Positions 19,910 through 27,414 of a stretch of 64,000 nt of DNA are shown one piece after another. The DNA lies in NCBI GenBank assembly GCA_963823945.1, contig CAWGNK010000003.1:718038-782037 (forward strand). The letters are read 5' to 3'. Position numbers and translations under genes: made by a program. The notes below the pieces were generated by a model. That model saw only the letters and a list, made by a program, of their open reading frames with translations. It did no database searches and was not told where the DNA came from. How positions within the stretch are numbered: the stretch's first letter is position 1; the number at the start of each line of letters is the position of its first letter. This stretch comes from Bog-793 sp963823945 (GTDB taxonomy: Bacteria > Actinomycetota > Acidimicrobiia > Acidimicrobiales > Bog-793).

Positions 19910-20515
19910 TCAGGGCCTCGTCGGTGGCGCGATCGCCCGGTAGTCCTGGCGGGTGACGGGGCGGTTGCTCACCTCGATGCCGTCCGGCAGCCAGGCGATC
20001 TTCAAGCCGCCGAGGACGAGGTTGACACCGTCCACCTGTTGGAACTGGGTCAGCGTGTAGACGATCTGGGCGTCGGCCTCGAACAGCTCGCTCGTGTCGA
20101 GGTTCGCGAACGTCCAGTCGAGGTCGACAGAGGCGACGTGGTTCTTCACCTTGCCGATGAGCGTCACCGCCGCATCCGGGGAGACGCTGAGCGCCGTCCA
20201 CACGCCGAGTTCAGCCTCGGCGCTGAGAGGTCCCGCGTCGAGGCTGTTCAGCGCGAGCTGGAGCATCCGGTTGAGCGAGACCTTGCCCCGCGGCAGGTGG
20301 CGCAGCGAGGCGACGAGGTGCCCGTTGGTGAGGAAGTAGACGTCAATCGCCTTCCCGGGGTGCGCCGAGGGGGGCGGATTCGTCGGCGACGGGAACTGGT
20401 TCGCCGGGACCGTCAACGGCTGCGCCGTCGACTGGACGGAGATGCCGCAACCGGCGAGGGCGATCGCCAGGGCGGCAAGGCCGATCCAGGCCGTCGCGGT
20501 CTTGCGGCGCTTCAC
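19910..20515 (-). CDS. GerMN-domain lipoprotein, short LpqB-like
   Basis: Exported lipoprotein of 201 residues. The signal peptide ends in the lipobox LAGC with Cys23. A Pro/Ser linker is followed by a GerMN (sporulation/germination) domain: KAIDVYFLTNGHLVASLRHLP, then LNRMLQLALNSLDAGP. It overlaps the end of the histidine kinase gene by ATGA and is the third gene of a regulator-kinase-lipoprotein operon like mtrA-mtrB-lpqB. Mycobacterial LpqB is near 580 residues and adds a beta-propeller; here only the GerMN part exists. It probably tunes the kinase from outside the membrane (inference from operon). Confidence 0.8.
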   Translation of the reverse strand: MKRRKTATAWIGLAALAIALAGCGISVQSTAQPLTVPANQFPSPTNPPPSAHPGKAIDVYFLTNGHLVASLRHLPRGKVSLNRMLQLALNSLDAGPLSAEAELGVWTALSVSPDAAVTLIGKVKNHVASVDLDWTFANLDTSELFEADAQIVYTLTQFQQVDGVNLVLGGLKIAWLPDGIEVSNRPVTRQDYRAIAPPTRP

Positions 20516-22020
20516 CGGCCGGCCCCGGTCGTCTCGGTCAGGGGATTGACGTCGCCGTCGTCCGTCGCCGGCGGCGAGATCGGCAGCTCGACCACGAAGC
20601 GAGCTCCCCCGCTCGGCGAGTCGGTCGCCCAGACCCGCCCACCGTGGAGCCGGACGTGTTCCAGCACGAGGGCGAGCCCGAGGCCGGTGCCGACGCCGGC
20701 ACCCCGGCTGCCCGCCTTGCCGGCGCCGCGCGCGAACCGCTCGAAGACGCGGTCACGGTCGGCGGGAGGGATCCCCGGTCCCGAGTCGTCGATCAACACA
20801 CGCACGAGATGGTCATCCGTCTCGACGGTAACCTGCGTCACCCCGCCGGCGTAGCGGTCGGCGTTCTCGATCAGGTTCCCGAAGACGCGCTCGATCCTGC
20901 GCTTGTCGACAAGCAGCTCGCGATGGTCGTCGGCGGGATCGATCCGCACCGGGACGGGCTCGTGCCCCGCCGGGGCGAAGGCGTGCCGCAGGAGGTCGCC
21001 GACCTCGACCGACTCCGCCGCGAAGTCGGCCGAGCGCGCGTCGAACCGGGAGATCTCGAGCAGGTCTCGCACCATGCGCTGGAAACGGCGCACCTCGGCT
21101 CCCAGCAGGTCGAGGGCGCGCTGGGCGCGCTCGGGGAGCTCGTCGCGGCGCGACTCGATGACCGAGAGCGAGGTCGCCAGCGTCGTGAGGGGCGAGCGGA
21201 GCTCGTGGCTGACGTCCGAGGTGAAGCGGGCGTCCCGCTCGATCCGCTGCTGGAGCCGGTCCGCCATCCGGTTGAACGACAACGTGAGGCTGGCGAGGTC
21301 GCGCGCGTCGACCGTCTCGAGCCGGGTGTCGAGCATCCCGCTCGCGATCGAGGAGGCCGCCTGCGAGACGTCGCGCAGCGGGCGCAGCGTGCGCCCGGCT
21401 GCCCAGCGGCCGAGGGCCGCACCGAGCAGCGTCGTGACGATGGCGGCGGCGATGAGCGACGCCAGGAGCACATGGAGGGTGTCGGTGGCCTGGCTGAGGC
21501 TGAACACCCCGAAGTAGTAGGCCCCGAGCGGCAGGGCGATCCCGACGGCGAAGTGTGGCGTGCCGCGGAAGGAGAACATCTGCTCCGCCGACGTGCCGTG
21601 CAGGGCCATCGCGCTCAGCGACGCCGGCAGGTCGCCCCGCGAGAAGGTGACGGGCGACGAGCCCCACCACGAACCGAGGGACTTGACGTAGATGAGCGAG
21701 TACGAGGTCGGCGAGCGGAGCTCGTCGGAGAGCGCGAAGAGGTTCCTGATCACGATCTTGGGGTTGTGGGCGTAGACGCTCTCGTAGAGCGACGTCGCGT
21801 TGGCGAGCCCCTGGAGCTCGAAGGAGCGCTTGTCCTGGGCGACGATCGACGAGCTCGTCGTGAAGTAGGTGATCGACGTCATGAGCAGCGAAAGGACGAG
21901 CGCGCCGAAGGCGAAACCGGCGGTGATGCGGGCCCGCAGCCCGAATCGTCCGAGCCGCCGTTGCGCCGGGTGCGTGCCCCGGCGGCCGATGAGGCGGCGG
22001 AGCCGATCCCCCGTCGGCAT
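20512..22020 (-). CDS. mtrB: Sensor histidine kinase, MtrB-like
   Basis: Membrane histidine kinase of 502 residues. Two transmembrane helices (about 33-56 and 183-205) bracket an extracytoplasmic sensor domain. A HAMP domain (about 206-258) follows, then the phosphoacceptor H272 in SHELRSPL, an N box (FGNLIENADRY) and G boxes DSGPGIP and GTGLGLAL. It starts right after the response regulator stop and overlaps the lipoprotein start by ATGA. The neighbours and a regulator resembling MtrA make MtrB the best match. MtrAB governs cell-wall and division genes in other actinobacteria; that role is inferred here. Confidence 0.88.
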   Translation of the reverse strand: MPTGDRLRRLIGRRGTHPAQRRLGRFGLRARITAGFAFGALVLSLLMTSITYFTTSSSIVAQDKRSFELQGLANATSLYESVYAHNPKIVIRNLFALSDELRSPTSYSLIYVKSLGSWWGSSPVTFSRGDLPASLSAMALHGTSAEQMFSFRGTPHFAVGIALPLGAYYFGVFSLSQATDTLHVLLASLIAAAIVTTLLGAALGRWAAGRTLRPLRDVSQAASSIASGMLDTRLETVDARDLASLTLSFNRMADRLQQRIERDARFTSDVSHELRSPLTTLATSLSVIESRRDELPERAQRALDLLGAEVRRFQRMVRDLLEISRFDARSADFAAESVEVGDLLRHAFAPAGHEPVPVRIDPADDHRELLVDKRRIERVFGNLIENADRYAGGVTQVTVETDDHLVRVLIDDSGPGIPPADRDRVFERFARGAGKAGSRGAGVGTGLGLALVLEHVRLHGGRVWATDSPSGGARFVVELPISPPATDDGDVNPLTETTGAGR

Positions 22021-22713
22021 CTACGGCGCGAGCTTGTAGCCCAACCCGCGCACGGTGAGCACGTAGCGGGGGTTGGCGGGATCGGGTTCGACCTTCGTGC
22101 GCAGGCGCCGCACGTGCACGTCGACGAGCCGGCCGTCACCGAAGTAGTCGTAGCTCCAGACCCGCTCGAGGAGTTGCTCGCGCGAGAGCACCTTGCCGTG
22201 GTTGGCGGCGAGCTCGCACAGCAAAAGGAACTCGGTGCGGGTGAGGTGGACCTCGTCGCCGGCGAGGCGGACGACGCCCGCCTCCGGCATGATCTCGAGG
22301 TCGCCGAAGGTGAGCGTGGACGGGCCCCCCTCGGTCGAGCGCGCCCGGCGGAGCAGCGCGCGGATGCGCGCCGCGAGCTCCTTGGGCTCGAACGGCTTCG
22401 TCACGTAGTCGTCGGCGCCCGCCTCGAGCCCGGCGACGATGTCGTGGGTGTCCGTGCGCGCCGTCACCATGATGATGGGCACCGCGCTCTGCCGGCGGAC
22501 CTCCCGGCAGCACTCGAAGCCGTCCATGCCGGGCAGCATGATGTCGATGATCACGAGGTCGAGCGGCTCGAGAGCGAGCGACTGGGCGAAGCGTTCGAGG
22601 GCCTCTTCGCCGCTCCCGGCCTCGACGACGTCGTAGCCCTCGTCCTCGAGGGCGAGACCCATCGACGCCCGGATCCGCTCGTCGTCCTCGACGATGAGGA
22701 TGCGACTCGCCAT
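22021..22713 (-). CDS. mtrA: OmpR-family response regulator, MtrA-like
   Basis: DNA-binding response regulator of 230 residues. The receiver domain has acidic Asp10/Asp11, the phosphoacceptor Asp57 in IIDIMLPGMDG, and Lys106 in VTKPFEPKEL. A winged-helix domain ends LVDVHVRRLRTKVEPDP and LTVRGLGYKLAP, close to the MtrA C-terminus. It is the first gene of the three-gene operon and is transcribed away from xerC across a 70-base gap that must hold both promoters. The call as MtrA orthologue is supported by the kinase and GerMN lipoprotein downstream. Confidence 0.9.
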   Translation of the reverse strand: MASRILIVEDDERIRASMGLALEDEGYDVVEAGSGEEALERFAQSLALEPLDLVIIDIMLPGMDGFECCREVRRQSAVPIIMVTARTDTHDIVAGLEAGADDYVTKPFEPKELAARIRALLRRARSTEGGPSTLTFGDLEIMPEAGVVRLAGDEVHLTRTEFLLLCELAANHGKVLSREQLLERVWSYDYFGDGRLVDVHVRRLRTKVEPDPANPRYVLTVRGLGYKLAP

Positions 22714-22771
22714 GCCTCATCTTGTCGCATCCTGGGCCGGCGTGTGCCCCGGGGGCCGGCCGGGGGTTCGC

Positions 22772-22777
22772 TACGCT
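22772..22777 (+). promoter_or_regulatory. TAnnnT -10 element ahead of xerC
   Basis: TACGCT ends 6 bases before the xerC GTG, a distance expected when transcription begins at the start codon. The same hexamer recurs at 18776, 42550 and 57668 upstream of other genes. Confidence 0.4.
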
Positions 22778-22783
22778 CGGGAC

Positions 22784-23674
22784 GTGGGCTGGGAGTTCGA
22801 CGCGTTCGTCCAGGCTCTCGGGGCTTCCGCGCCGGCCACGCGGCGTGCCTACCGCTCCGACGTCGACGCCTTCGCCGAGTGGGCGGCGCGGGCCGGGATC
22901 CAGGGCCCCGCCGAGGTCGACCGGCTGGTGTTGCGCCGCTACCTCGCGTACCTCGCGACCCGTGGCTACGAGCGCCGCTCGATCGCGCGCAAGGCGGCCG
23001 CCCTGCGGCGCTACTTCGCCTTTGCGCAGCGTCGGGGGCTCGTCGCCGAGGACCCGTCGCGCCGGCTCACGGCGCCGTCGGGCGAGGGGAAGCTGCCCCG
23101 CGTGCTGGCACCCGGCGAGCTCGAGACCCTGCTCGAGGGGACCGGGCCGGGCGAGCCGTCCGGGGACCCGCGCGCCGAGGCGACCCGGCTACGCGACGAC
23201 GCCGTCCTCGAGCTCCTCTACGGCTCGGGCCTGCGGGTCAGCGAGTGCTGCGGGCTCGACACCGGTGGCCTCGACCTCGCCGGCCTGGCGGTGACGGTCT
23301 GGGGAAAGGGCGGCAAGCAGCGGCGGGTGCCGATGAGCGAGCCCTCCGCCGACGCCTGCCGGCGGTACCTGGCCGAGGGCCGGAACATGCTGCGCGGGCC
23401 GGAGACGCCGGGCGACGCCGTTTTCTTGAACGCGCGGGGCCACCGCCTCGGGCCCCGCGACGTGCGCCGCATCATCGACCGCCGCTCGGCCGTGCCGACG
23501 CACCCGCACGCGCTGCGCCACACCTACGCCACGCACCTGCTCGACGGGGGCGCCGACCTGCGTGTCGTGCAGGAGCTGCTGGGCCACTCGAGCCTGCGCA
23601 CGACCCAGCGCTACACCCACGTCTCGCGGGAACGACTCGTCGGCGTGTACAAAAAGGCCCACCCCCGGGCCTGA
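22784..23674 (+). CDS. xerC: Tyrosine recombinase XerC/XerD type
   Basis: Site-specific recombinase that resolves chromosome dimers at dif; 296 residues. It has an N-terminal SAM-like core-binding domain and a catalytic domain with the full set: Arg151 (GSGLRVSE), Lys175, His242 and Arg245 (HALRHTYATHLL), His268 (GHSSLRTT) and nucleophile Tyr277 (RYTH). The GTG at 22784 gives the standard length; the frame is open upstream but non-conserved. Position just before rpsB is the usual xerC place in actinobacteria, which favours a housekeeping recombinase over a phage integrase. The last codons double as the terminator of the convergent gene. Confidence 0.92.
   Translation: MGWEFDAFVQALGASAPATRRAYRSDVDAFAEWAARAGIQGPAEVDRLVLRRYLAYLATRGYERRSIARKAAALRRYFAFAQRRGLVAEDPSRRLTAPSGEGKLPRVLAPGELETLLEGTGPGEPSGDPRAEATRLRDDAVLELLYGSGLRVSECCGLDTGGLDLAGLAVTVWGKGGKQRRVPMSEPSADACRRYLAEGRNMLRGPETPGDAVFLNARGHRLGPRDVRRIIDRRSAVPTHPHALRHTYATHLLDGGADLRVVQELLGHSSLRTTQRYTHVSRERLVGVYKKAHPRA
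23651..23672 (-). terminator. Intrinsic terminator for the small secreted protein gene
   Basis: On the minus strand AGGCCC and GGGCCT pair across a six-base loop and are followed by TTTTT. It lies about 45 bases after the stop of the minus-strand gene and is built from the last codons of xerC. This is the clearest intrinsic terminator seen in the window. Confidence 0.7.
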
Positions 23675-23715
23675 CCGGCGGCGGCCGGGTTCAGACCGTA
23701 CCCGTCAGGTCGTTG

Positions 23716-24162
23716 CTATCCCGAGCAGCTGAGGGACCACGTCACCTTCGGCGTCCTGTGACCTTTCGCGTCGGTGAGCCACACGTACCAGGTCCCGTAG
23801 CTGCTGCCGCCAGTGCCCGTGCACCAGGCCGCCTGCCTCCAGACGAGCGCGTGCGTCCCGGTCCGGAAGGTGTCCGTTTCGGAGGCGCAGTAGTCGTTGG
23901 GACCGGCGCAGCCCGGTTTCGGTGCGTAGTGGGCGGTGATCGGGAACGTGGCGGCGCCGGCCCAGTGGATCGTGATCGGCTCGCGCGGACCGTTGCGGGT
24001 GACGTGGCTCACGGCGGGAACGATCCTCGTGATGCGGAACGAGCTCGCCAGCGCAGCACCGGTGGTGGGGGCGAGCGTCACGGCCGCGGCGAGGCCGATC
24101 GTCCCGACGAGAGCAAACTTCGCGGGCCGGCGACGCGCGGGATCTCGTGTCGAATTGCCCAT
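23716..24162 (-). CDS. Small secreted protein of unknown function
   Basis: Not a recognised family. 148 residues with a basic N-terminus (MGNSTRDPARRRPAKF), a hydrophobic core (LVGTIGLAAAVTLA) and an Ala-x-Ala type cleavage region near residue 40, so it is probably exported. The mature part is beta-rich in style, aromatic, and has four Cys residues (CAGPNDYC, WCTG, LSCSG) that could form two disulfides. CGAGGAGGTGGC just before the ATG is a strong ribosome-binding site, and a good terminator follows. It looks like a single, well-expressed secreted protein sitting between xerC and rpsB, where such a gene is not expected. Confidence 0.7.
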   Translation of the reverse strand: MGNSTRDPARRRPAKFALVGTIGLAAAVTLAPTTGAALASSFRITRIVPAVSHVTRNGPREPITIHWAGAATFPITAHYAPKPGCAGPNDYCASETDTFRTGTHALVWRQAAWCTGTGGSSYGTWYVWLTDAKGHRTPKVTWSLSCSG

Positions 24163-24419
24163 CGATTTGCCACCTCCTCGCAGCTCGGGGTACCGGAGCC
24201 ACAGCAGATCCGGCGCCTGGGAGCAGGGTAGTTGAGGCGGGGGAGAACCGCGGTGACCCGATTCAGCCCGGGCTCGGGCCGCCTGACCGCCCGGTAGGCC
24301 CGAGCGGCTACCATGCAGCCGAGGCCCGCCCGGGTCTCTTGACCAATCGGCCGGACGTGCCCACGGTCGCCTGACGGCGCGACGTCCGGTTCCGTAGAAC
24401 CGTTGGGAAGGAGCGACGC
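24163..24419 (+). promoter_or_regulatory. Divergent promoter region and rpsB leader
   Basis: This 257-base stretch separates the minus-strand secreted protein from rpsB. TACCAT at 24309-24314 is a possible -10 element, which would leave a leader of about 100 bases before rpsB, long compared with its neighbours. Ribosomal protein S2 leaders are often autoregulated; I could not identify the fold by eye. Confidence 0.35.
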
Positions 24420-25214
24420 GTGGCCGTCGTCACGATGAAGCAACTGCTCGAGGCGGGGGTCCACTTCGGGCACCAGACCCGCCGGTGGAACCCGAAGATG
24501 AAGCGCTTCCTCTATGGCGAGCGCAGCGGGATCTACATCATCGATCTGCACCAGACCCTCGACCGGATCGAGATCGCCTACGCCTTCGTGCGCGACCTCG
24601 TCGGTGCGGGGGGGACGCTCCTGTTCGTCGGCACGAAGAAACAGACCCAGGACCCGGTGGCGGAGTTCGCCATCGGGTGCGGCATGCCGTATGTCAACGA
24701 GCGTTGGCTCGGTGGGATGCTCACGAACTTCGAGACCGTCTCGGGGCGCGTCCGCAAGCTCGCCGAGCTCGAAGCGTCGCGCGACTCGGGTGAGTTCGAC
24801 GCCCTGCCGAAGAAGGAGGCGCTGATGTTGCGCCGCGAGCTGGTGAAGCTCGAGCGCAACCTCGGCGGCATCCGGCGCCTGACGAGGCTGCCGAACGCGC
24901 TCTTCGTCATCGACACGAAAAAGGAGCACATCGCGGTGACCGAGGCGAACAAGCTCGGCATCCCGGTGATCGCCGTCGTCGACTCGAACTGCGACCCGGA
25001 CATCATCGACTACGTGATCCCCGGCAACGACGACGCCATCCGCTCCGGGCGGCTGCTGTGTCGTGTCATGGCCGACGCGGTCCGGGAGGGCCGCTTCATC
25101 TACTCCCGGCAGGCCGCGGCGAACCTCGCGGCGGCGGGAGGGCCGGAGGCGGACCGGCGCCGCCCCGCCGACGAATTCGCGGCGACCATGTCGGCGCCGG
25201 CAGTGGAGGTCTGA
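24420..25214 (+). CDS. rpsB: 30S ribosomal protein S2
   Basis: Small-subunit protein, 264 residues. Typical stretches are VTMKQLLEAGVHFGHQTRRWNP, YIIDLHQTLDRIEIAY, VNERWLGGMLTNFETV and GIPVIAVVDSNCDPD. GTG start with GGGAAGGAG about 6 bases upstream. The tail after residue 235 is Ala-rich and variable. tsf follows at once, starting two bases after the rpsB stop region, giving the classic S2/EF-Ts pair. Confidence 0.98.
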   Translation: MAVVTMKQLLEAGVHFGHQTRRWNPKMKRFLYGERSGIYIIDLHQTLDRIEIAYAFVRDLVGAGGTLLFVGTKKQTQDPVAEFAIGCGMPYVNERWLGGMLTNFETVSGRVRKLAELEASRDSGEFDALPKKEALMLRRELVKLERNLGGIRRLTRLPNALFVIDTKKEHIAVTEANKLGIPVIAVVDSNCDPDIIDYVIPGNDDAIRSGRLLCRVMADAVREGRFIYSRQAAANLAAAGGPEADRRRPADEFAATMSAPAVEV

Positions 25215-25215
25215 G

Positions 25216-26016
25216 ATGGCCGAGGTCACGGCACAGCTAGTCAAGGCGCTGCGCGCGGCGACGGGGGCGGGGATCCTCGACGTGCGCCGGGCGCTCGTTG
25301 AGACGGACGGGGATTTCGAGAAGGCCAAGCGCTGGCTCCGGGAGAAGGGTCTCGCCGGATTCGCCAAGCGCGCCGGCCGGGCCCGCGCCGAGGGGGCGGT
25401 CTCCGTCGTCGTCGACAACGACAAGGGTGTCGCGGCCGTCGTGGCGCTCGAGTGCGAGACCGACTTCGTCGCGAAGTCGGCGGACTTCGTTCGTCTCGTC
25501 GACGACCTCGCCGAGGCGCTCGCCGCCGGCGGCGAAGGTTCGCTCGAGGCGCTGGCCGAGAAGGTCGACGACCTGAAGGTGACGGTGAAGGAGAACATCG
25601 CCGTCGGCCGGCACGTCCGCTTCGAGGCCGGGTCCGGGGCCGTGCTCGACAGCTACCTCCACGTCCAGAACGGGCGCGGGGTGAACGGCGTGCTCGTCGA
25701 GCTTGCGGGCGGGCCCGCCGAGCTCGCCCACGACGTGGCGGTCCACATCGCCTTCGCCCGCCCGGAGTACCTGTCGCGCGAGGACGTCCCCGCCGAGGCG
25801 ATCGCCGCCGAGAGCGAGACGATCCTCGCGACGGCCCGCAACGAGGGCAAGCCCGAGGCGCAGCTCGACAAGATCGTCGCCGGCCGCCTGAACGGCTGGT
25901 TCAAGGAGCACGTGCTCCTCGACCAGCCCTACGCCCGGGACGAGAAGATGTCGATCGCGCAGCTCGTCGGTGACGCCGTCATCCGCCGGTTCGCCCAGGT
26001 CGTCGTCGGGACGTGA
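25216..26016 (+). CDS. tsf: Elongation factor Ts
   Basis: Nucleotide-exchange factor for EF-Tu; 266 residues. The N-terminal UBA-like part reads AQLVKALRAATGAGILDVRRAL, followed by ALECETDFVAKSADF, the conserved EF-Tu-binding core with the TDFV motif. The C-terminal half is somewhat reduced and ends DEKMSIAQLVGDAVIRRFAQ. The ATG at 25216 fits the family N-terminus; the frame is open upstream through rpsB. Its stop overlaps the pyrH GTG (GTGA), so translation is coupled. Confidence 0.97.
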   Translation: MAEVTAQLVKALRAATGAGILDVRRALVETDGDFEKAKRWLREKGLAGFAKRAGRARAEGAVSVVVDNDKGVAAVVALECETDFVAKSADFVRLVDDLAEALAAGGEGSLEALAEKVDDLKVTVKENIAVGRHVRFEAGSGAVLDSYLHVQNGRGVNGVLVELAGGPAELAHDVAVHIAFARPEYLSREDVPAEAIAAESETILATARNEGKPEAQLDKIVAGRLNGWFKEHVLLDQPYARDEKMSIAQLVGDAVIRRFAQVVVGT

Positions 26017-26792
26017 CGAGCCGGGACGCCGATCTGGCGGGCGCGGGCGTGGGTGCCAGTCCGGCGGTGACGGTCCCGCGTTGGCGACGGGCCGTCCTGA
26101 AGATCAGCGGGGAGGCGTTCGCCAGCTCGGCTTCGGACGAGACGATCGACTCCACGACCGTCAACCGGATCGCCAAGGAGATCGCCGGGACTTGTGACGA
26201 GTTCGGGGTCGAGCTCGCCATCATGATCGGCGGGGGCAACATCTGGCGGGGAAAGAAGGGGGCGGGCTTCGGCATCGACCGCGCGACCTCGGACACGATG
26301 GGGATGCTCGGCACGGTGATCAACGCCCTCGCCCTGCAGGATGCCATCGAGCGCCAGGGCCGGCCGACCCGGGTGCTCTCGGCGATCCACATGGCCGAGG
26401 TCTGCGAGCCCTACATCCGGCGCCGTGCGATCCGGCACCTGGAAAAGGGGAGGGTCGTCATCTTCGCGGCCGGCATGGGGAACCCGTACTTCACGACGGA
26501 CACGCCCGCCGCCCTGCGTGCCGCCGAGATCGAGGCCGAGGTGATCCTCAAAGGGACGCACTCCGGCGTCGACGGCGTCTACAGCGCCGATCCGCGCCTC
26601 GAGCCCACGGCGACCCGCTACACCGAGGTCAGCTTCATGGAGATCATCTCCCGCGACCTGCGGGTGATGGACCTCACGGCGGTCACGTTCTGCAAGGACA
26701 ACAGTCTGCCGATCCTCGTGTTCGACCTGATGGTGGAGGGCAACATCCGGGGAGCCCTCGCCGGCGAGCAGATCGGTACGCTTATCAGATGA
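26013..26792 (+). CDS. pyrH: Uridylate kinase
   Basis: Phosphorylates UMP to UDP in pyrimidine synthesis; amino-acid-kinase fold, 259 residues. The core starts RRAVLKISGEAF near residue 25 and includes IGGGNIWRG, ATSDTMGMLGTVINALALQDA, AAGMGNPYFTTDTPAALRA and LKGTHSGVDGVYSADP. The first 20 residues are an extension; an internal start is possible. It overlaps tsf upstream and frr downstream by 4 bases each, giving a tightly coupled tsf-pyrH-frr run. Confidence 0.97.
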   Translation: MTSRDADLAGAGVGASPAVTVPRWRRAVLKISGEAFASSASDETIDSTTVNRIAKEIAGTCDEFGVELAIMIGGGNIWRGKKGAGFGIDRATSDTMGMLGTVINALALQDAIERQGRPTRVLSAIHMAEVCEPYIRRRAIRHLEKGRVVIFAAGMGNPYFTTDTPAALRAAEIEAEVILKGTHSGVDGVYSADPRLEPTATRYTEVSFMEIISRDLRVMDLTAVTFCKDNSLPILVFDLMVEGNIRGALAGEQIGTLIR

Positions 26793-27361
26793 CGGCCGAC
26801 ACGATCATCGAGGAGGCGATCGCCGACGCCCGCGAGAAGATGGCGCGGGCCGTCGAGCACGCCAAGGGCGAGTTCGGTGCGATCCGCACCGGCCGGGCGG
26901 CGCCGGTCCTCGTCGAGAAGCTGAAGGTCGACTACTACGGCGCCGAGGTCACCCTGCAGTCCATCGCCGGGATCACGGTCCCCGAGGCGCGCACCCTCGT
27001 CATCCACCCGTACGACAAGGGCGCGATCAAGGCCATCGAGAAGGCGATCCAGGTTTCCGACCTCGGCCTGAACCCGTCGAACGACGGGGAGGTCGTGCGG
27101 CTGGTCTTCCCGGCACTCAACGAGGAACGCCGCCGTGAGCTCGTGAAGGTCGTCCGCCAACGTGCCGAGGAGGGCCGGGTCGCCGTCCGCAACGTCCGCC
27201 GGCACGCCCGCCACGAGCTCGAGGCCCACGAGCACGAGGGTGCCGTCTCCATCGACGACGTCGAGCGCGCCGACAAGGAGCTCGACAAGGCGACCCACGA
27301 GTTCATCACCGAGATCGACCGGCTGCTCACCCACAAGGAGCAGGAGCTGCTCGAGGTCTGA
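26789..27361 (+). CDS. frr: Ribosome recycling factor
   Basis: Splits post-termination ribosomes together with EF-G; 190 residues, slightly longer than the usual 185. It shows ARAVEHAKGEFGAIRTGRAAP, the tip domain with PEARTLVIHPYDKGAIKAIEKAI, and the C-terminal helix VRRHARHELEAHEHEG. The ATG overlaps the pyrH stop in an ATGA arrangement. A possible separate promoter for the next gene (GATAAT at 27378-27383) lies just after its stop. Confidence 0.98.
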   Translation: MTADTIIEEAIADAREKMARAVEHAKGEFGAIRTGRAAPVLVEKLKVDYYGAEVTLQSIAGITVPEARTLVIHPYDKGAIKAIEKAIQVSDLGLNPSNDGEVVRLVFPALNEERRRELVKVVRQRAEEGRVAVRNVRRHARHELEAHEHEGAVSIDDVERADKELDKATHEFITEIDRLLTHKEQELLEV

Positions 27362-27414
27362 GGCCGCCAGTCGGTCGGATAATCGACCGGGGAGACCCGC
27401 GGAGGGAACGCACA

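Noticed and set aside
22784..23674. XerC-type recombinase considered as a phage integrase of a mobile island
   Set aside because: Length, domain pattern and position before rpsB fit the housekeeping recombinase, and no island borders are seen around it.
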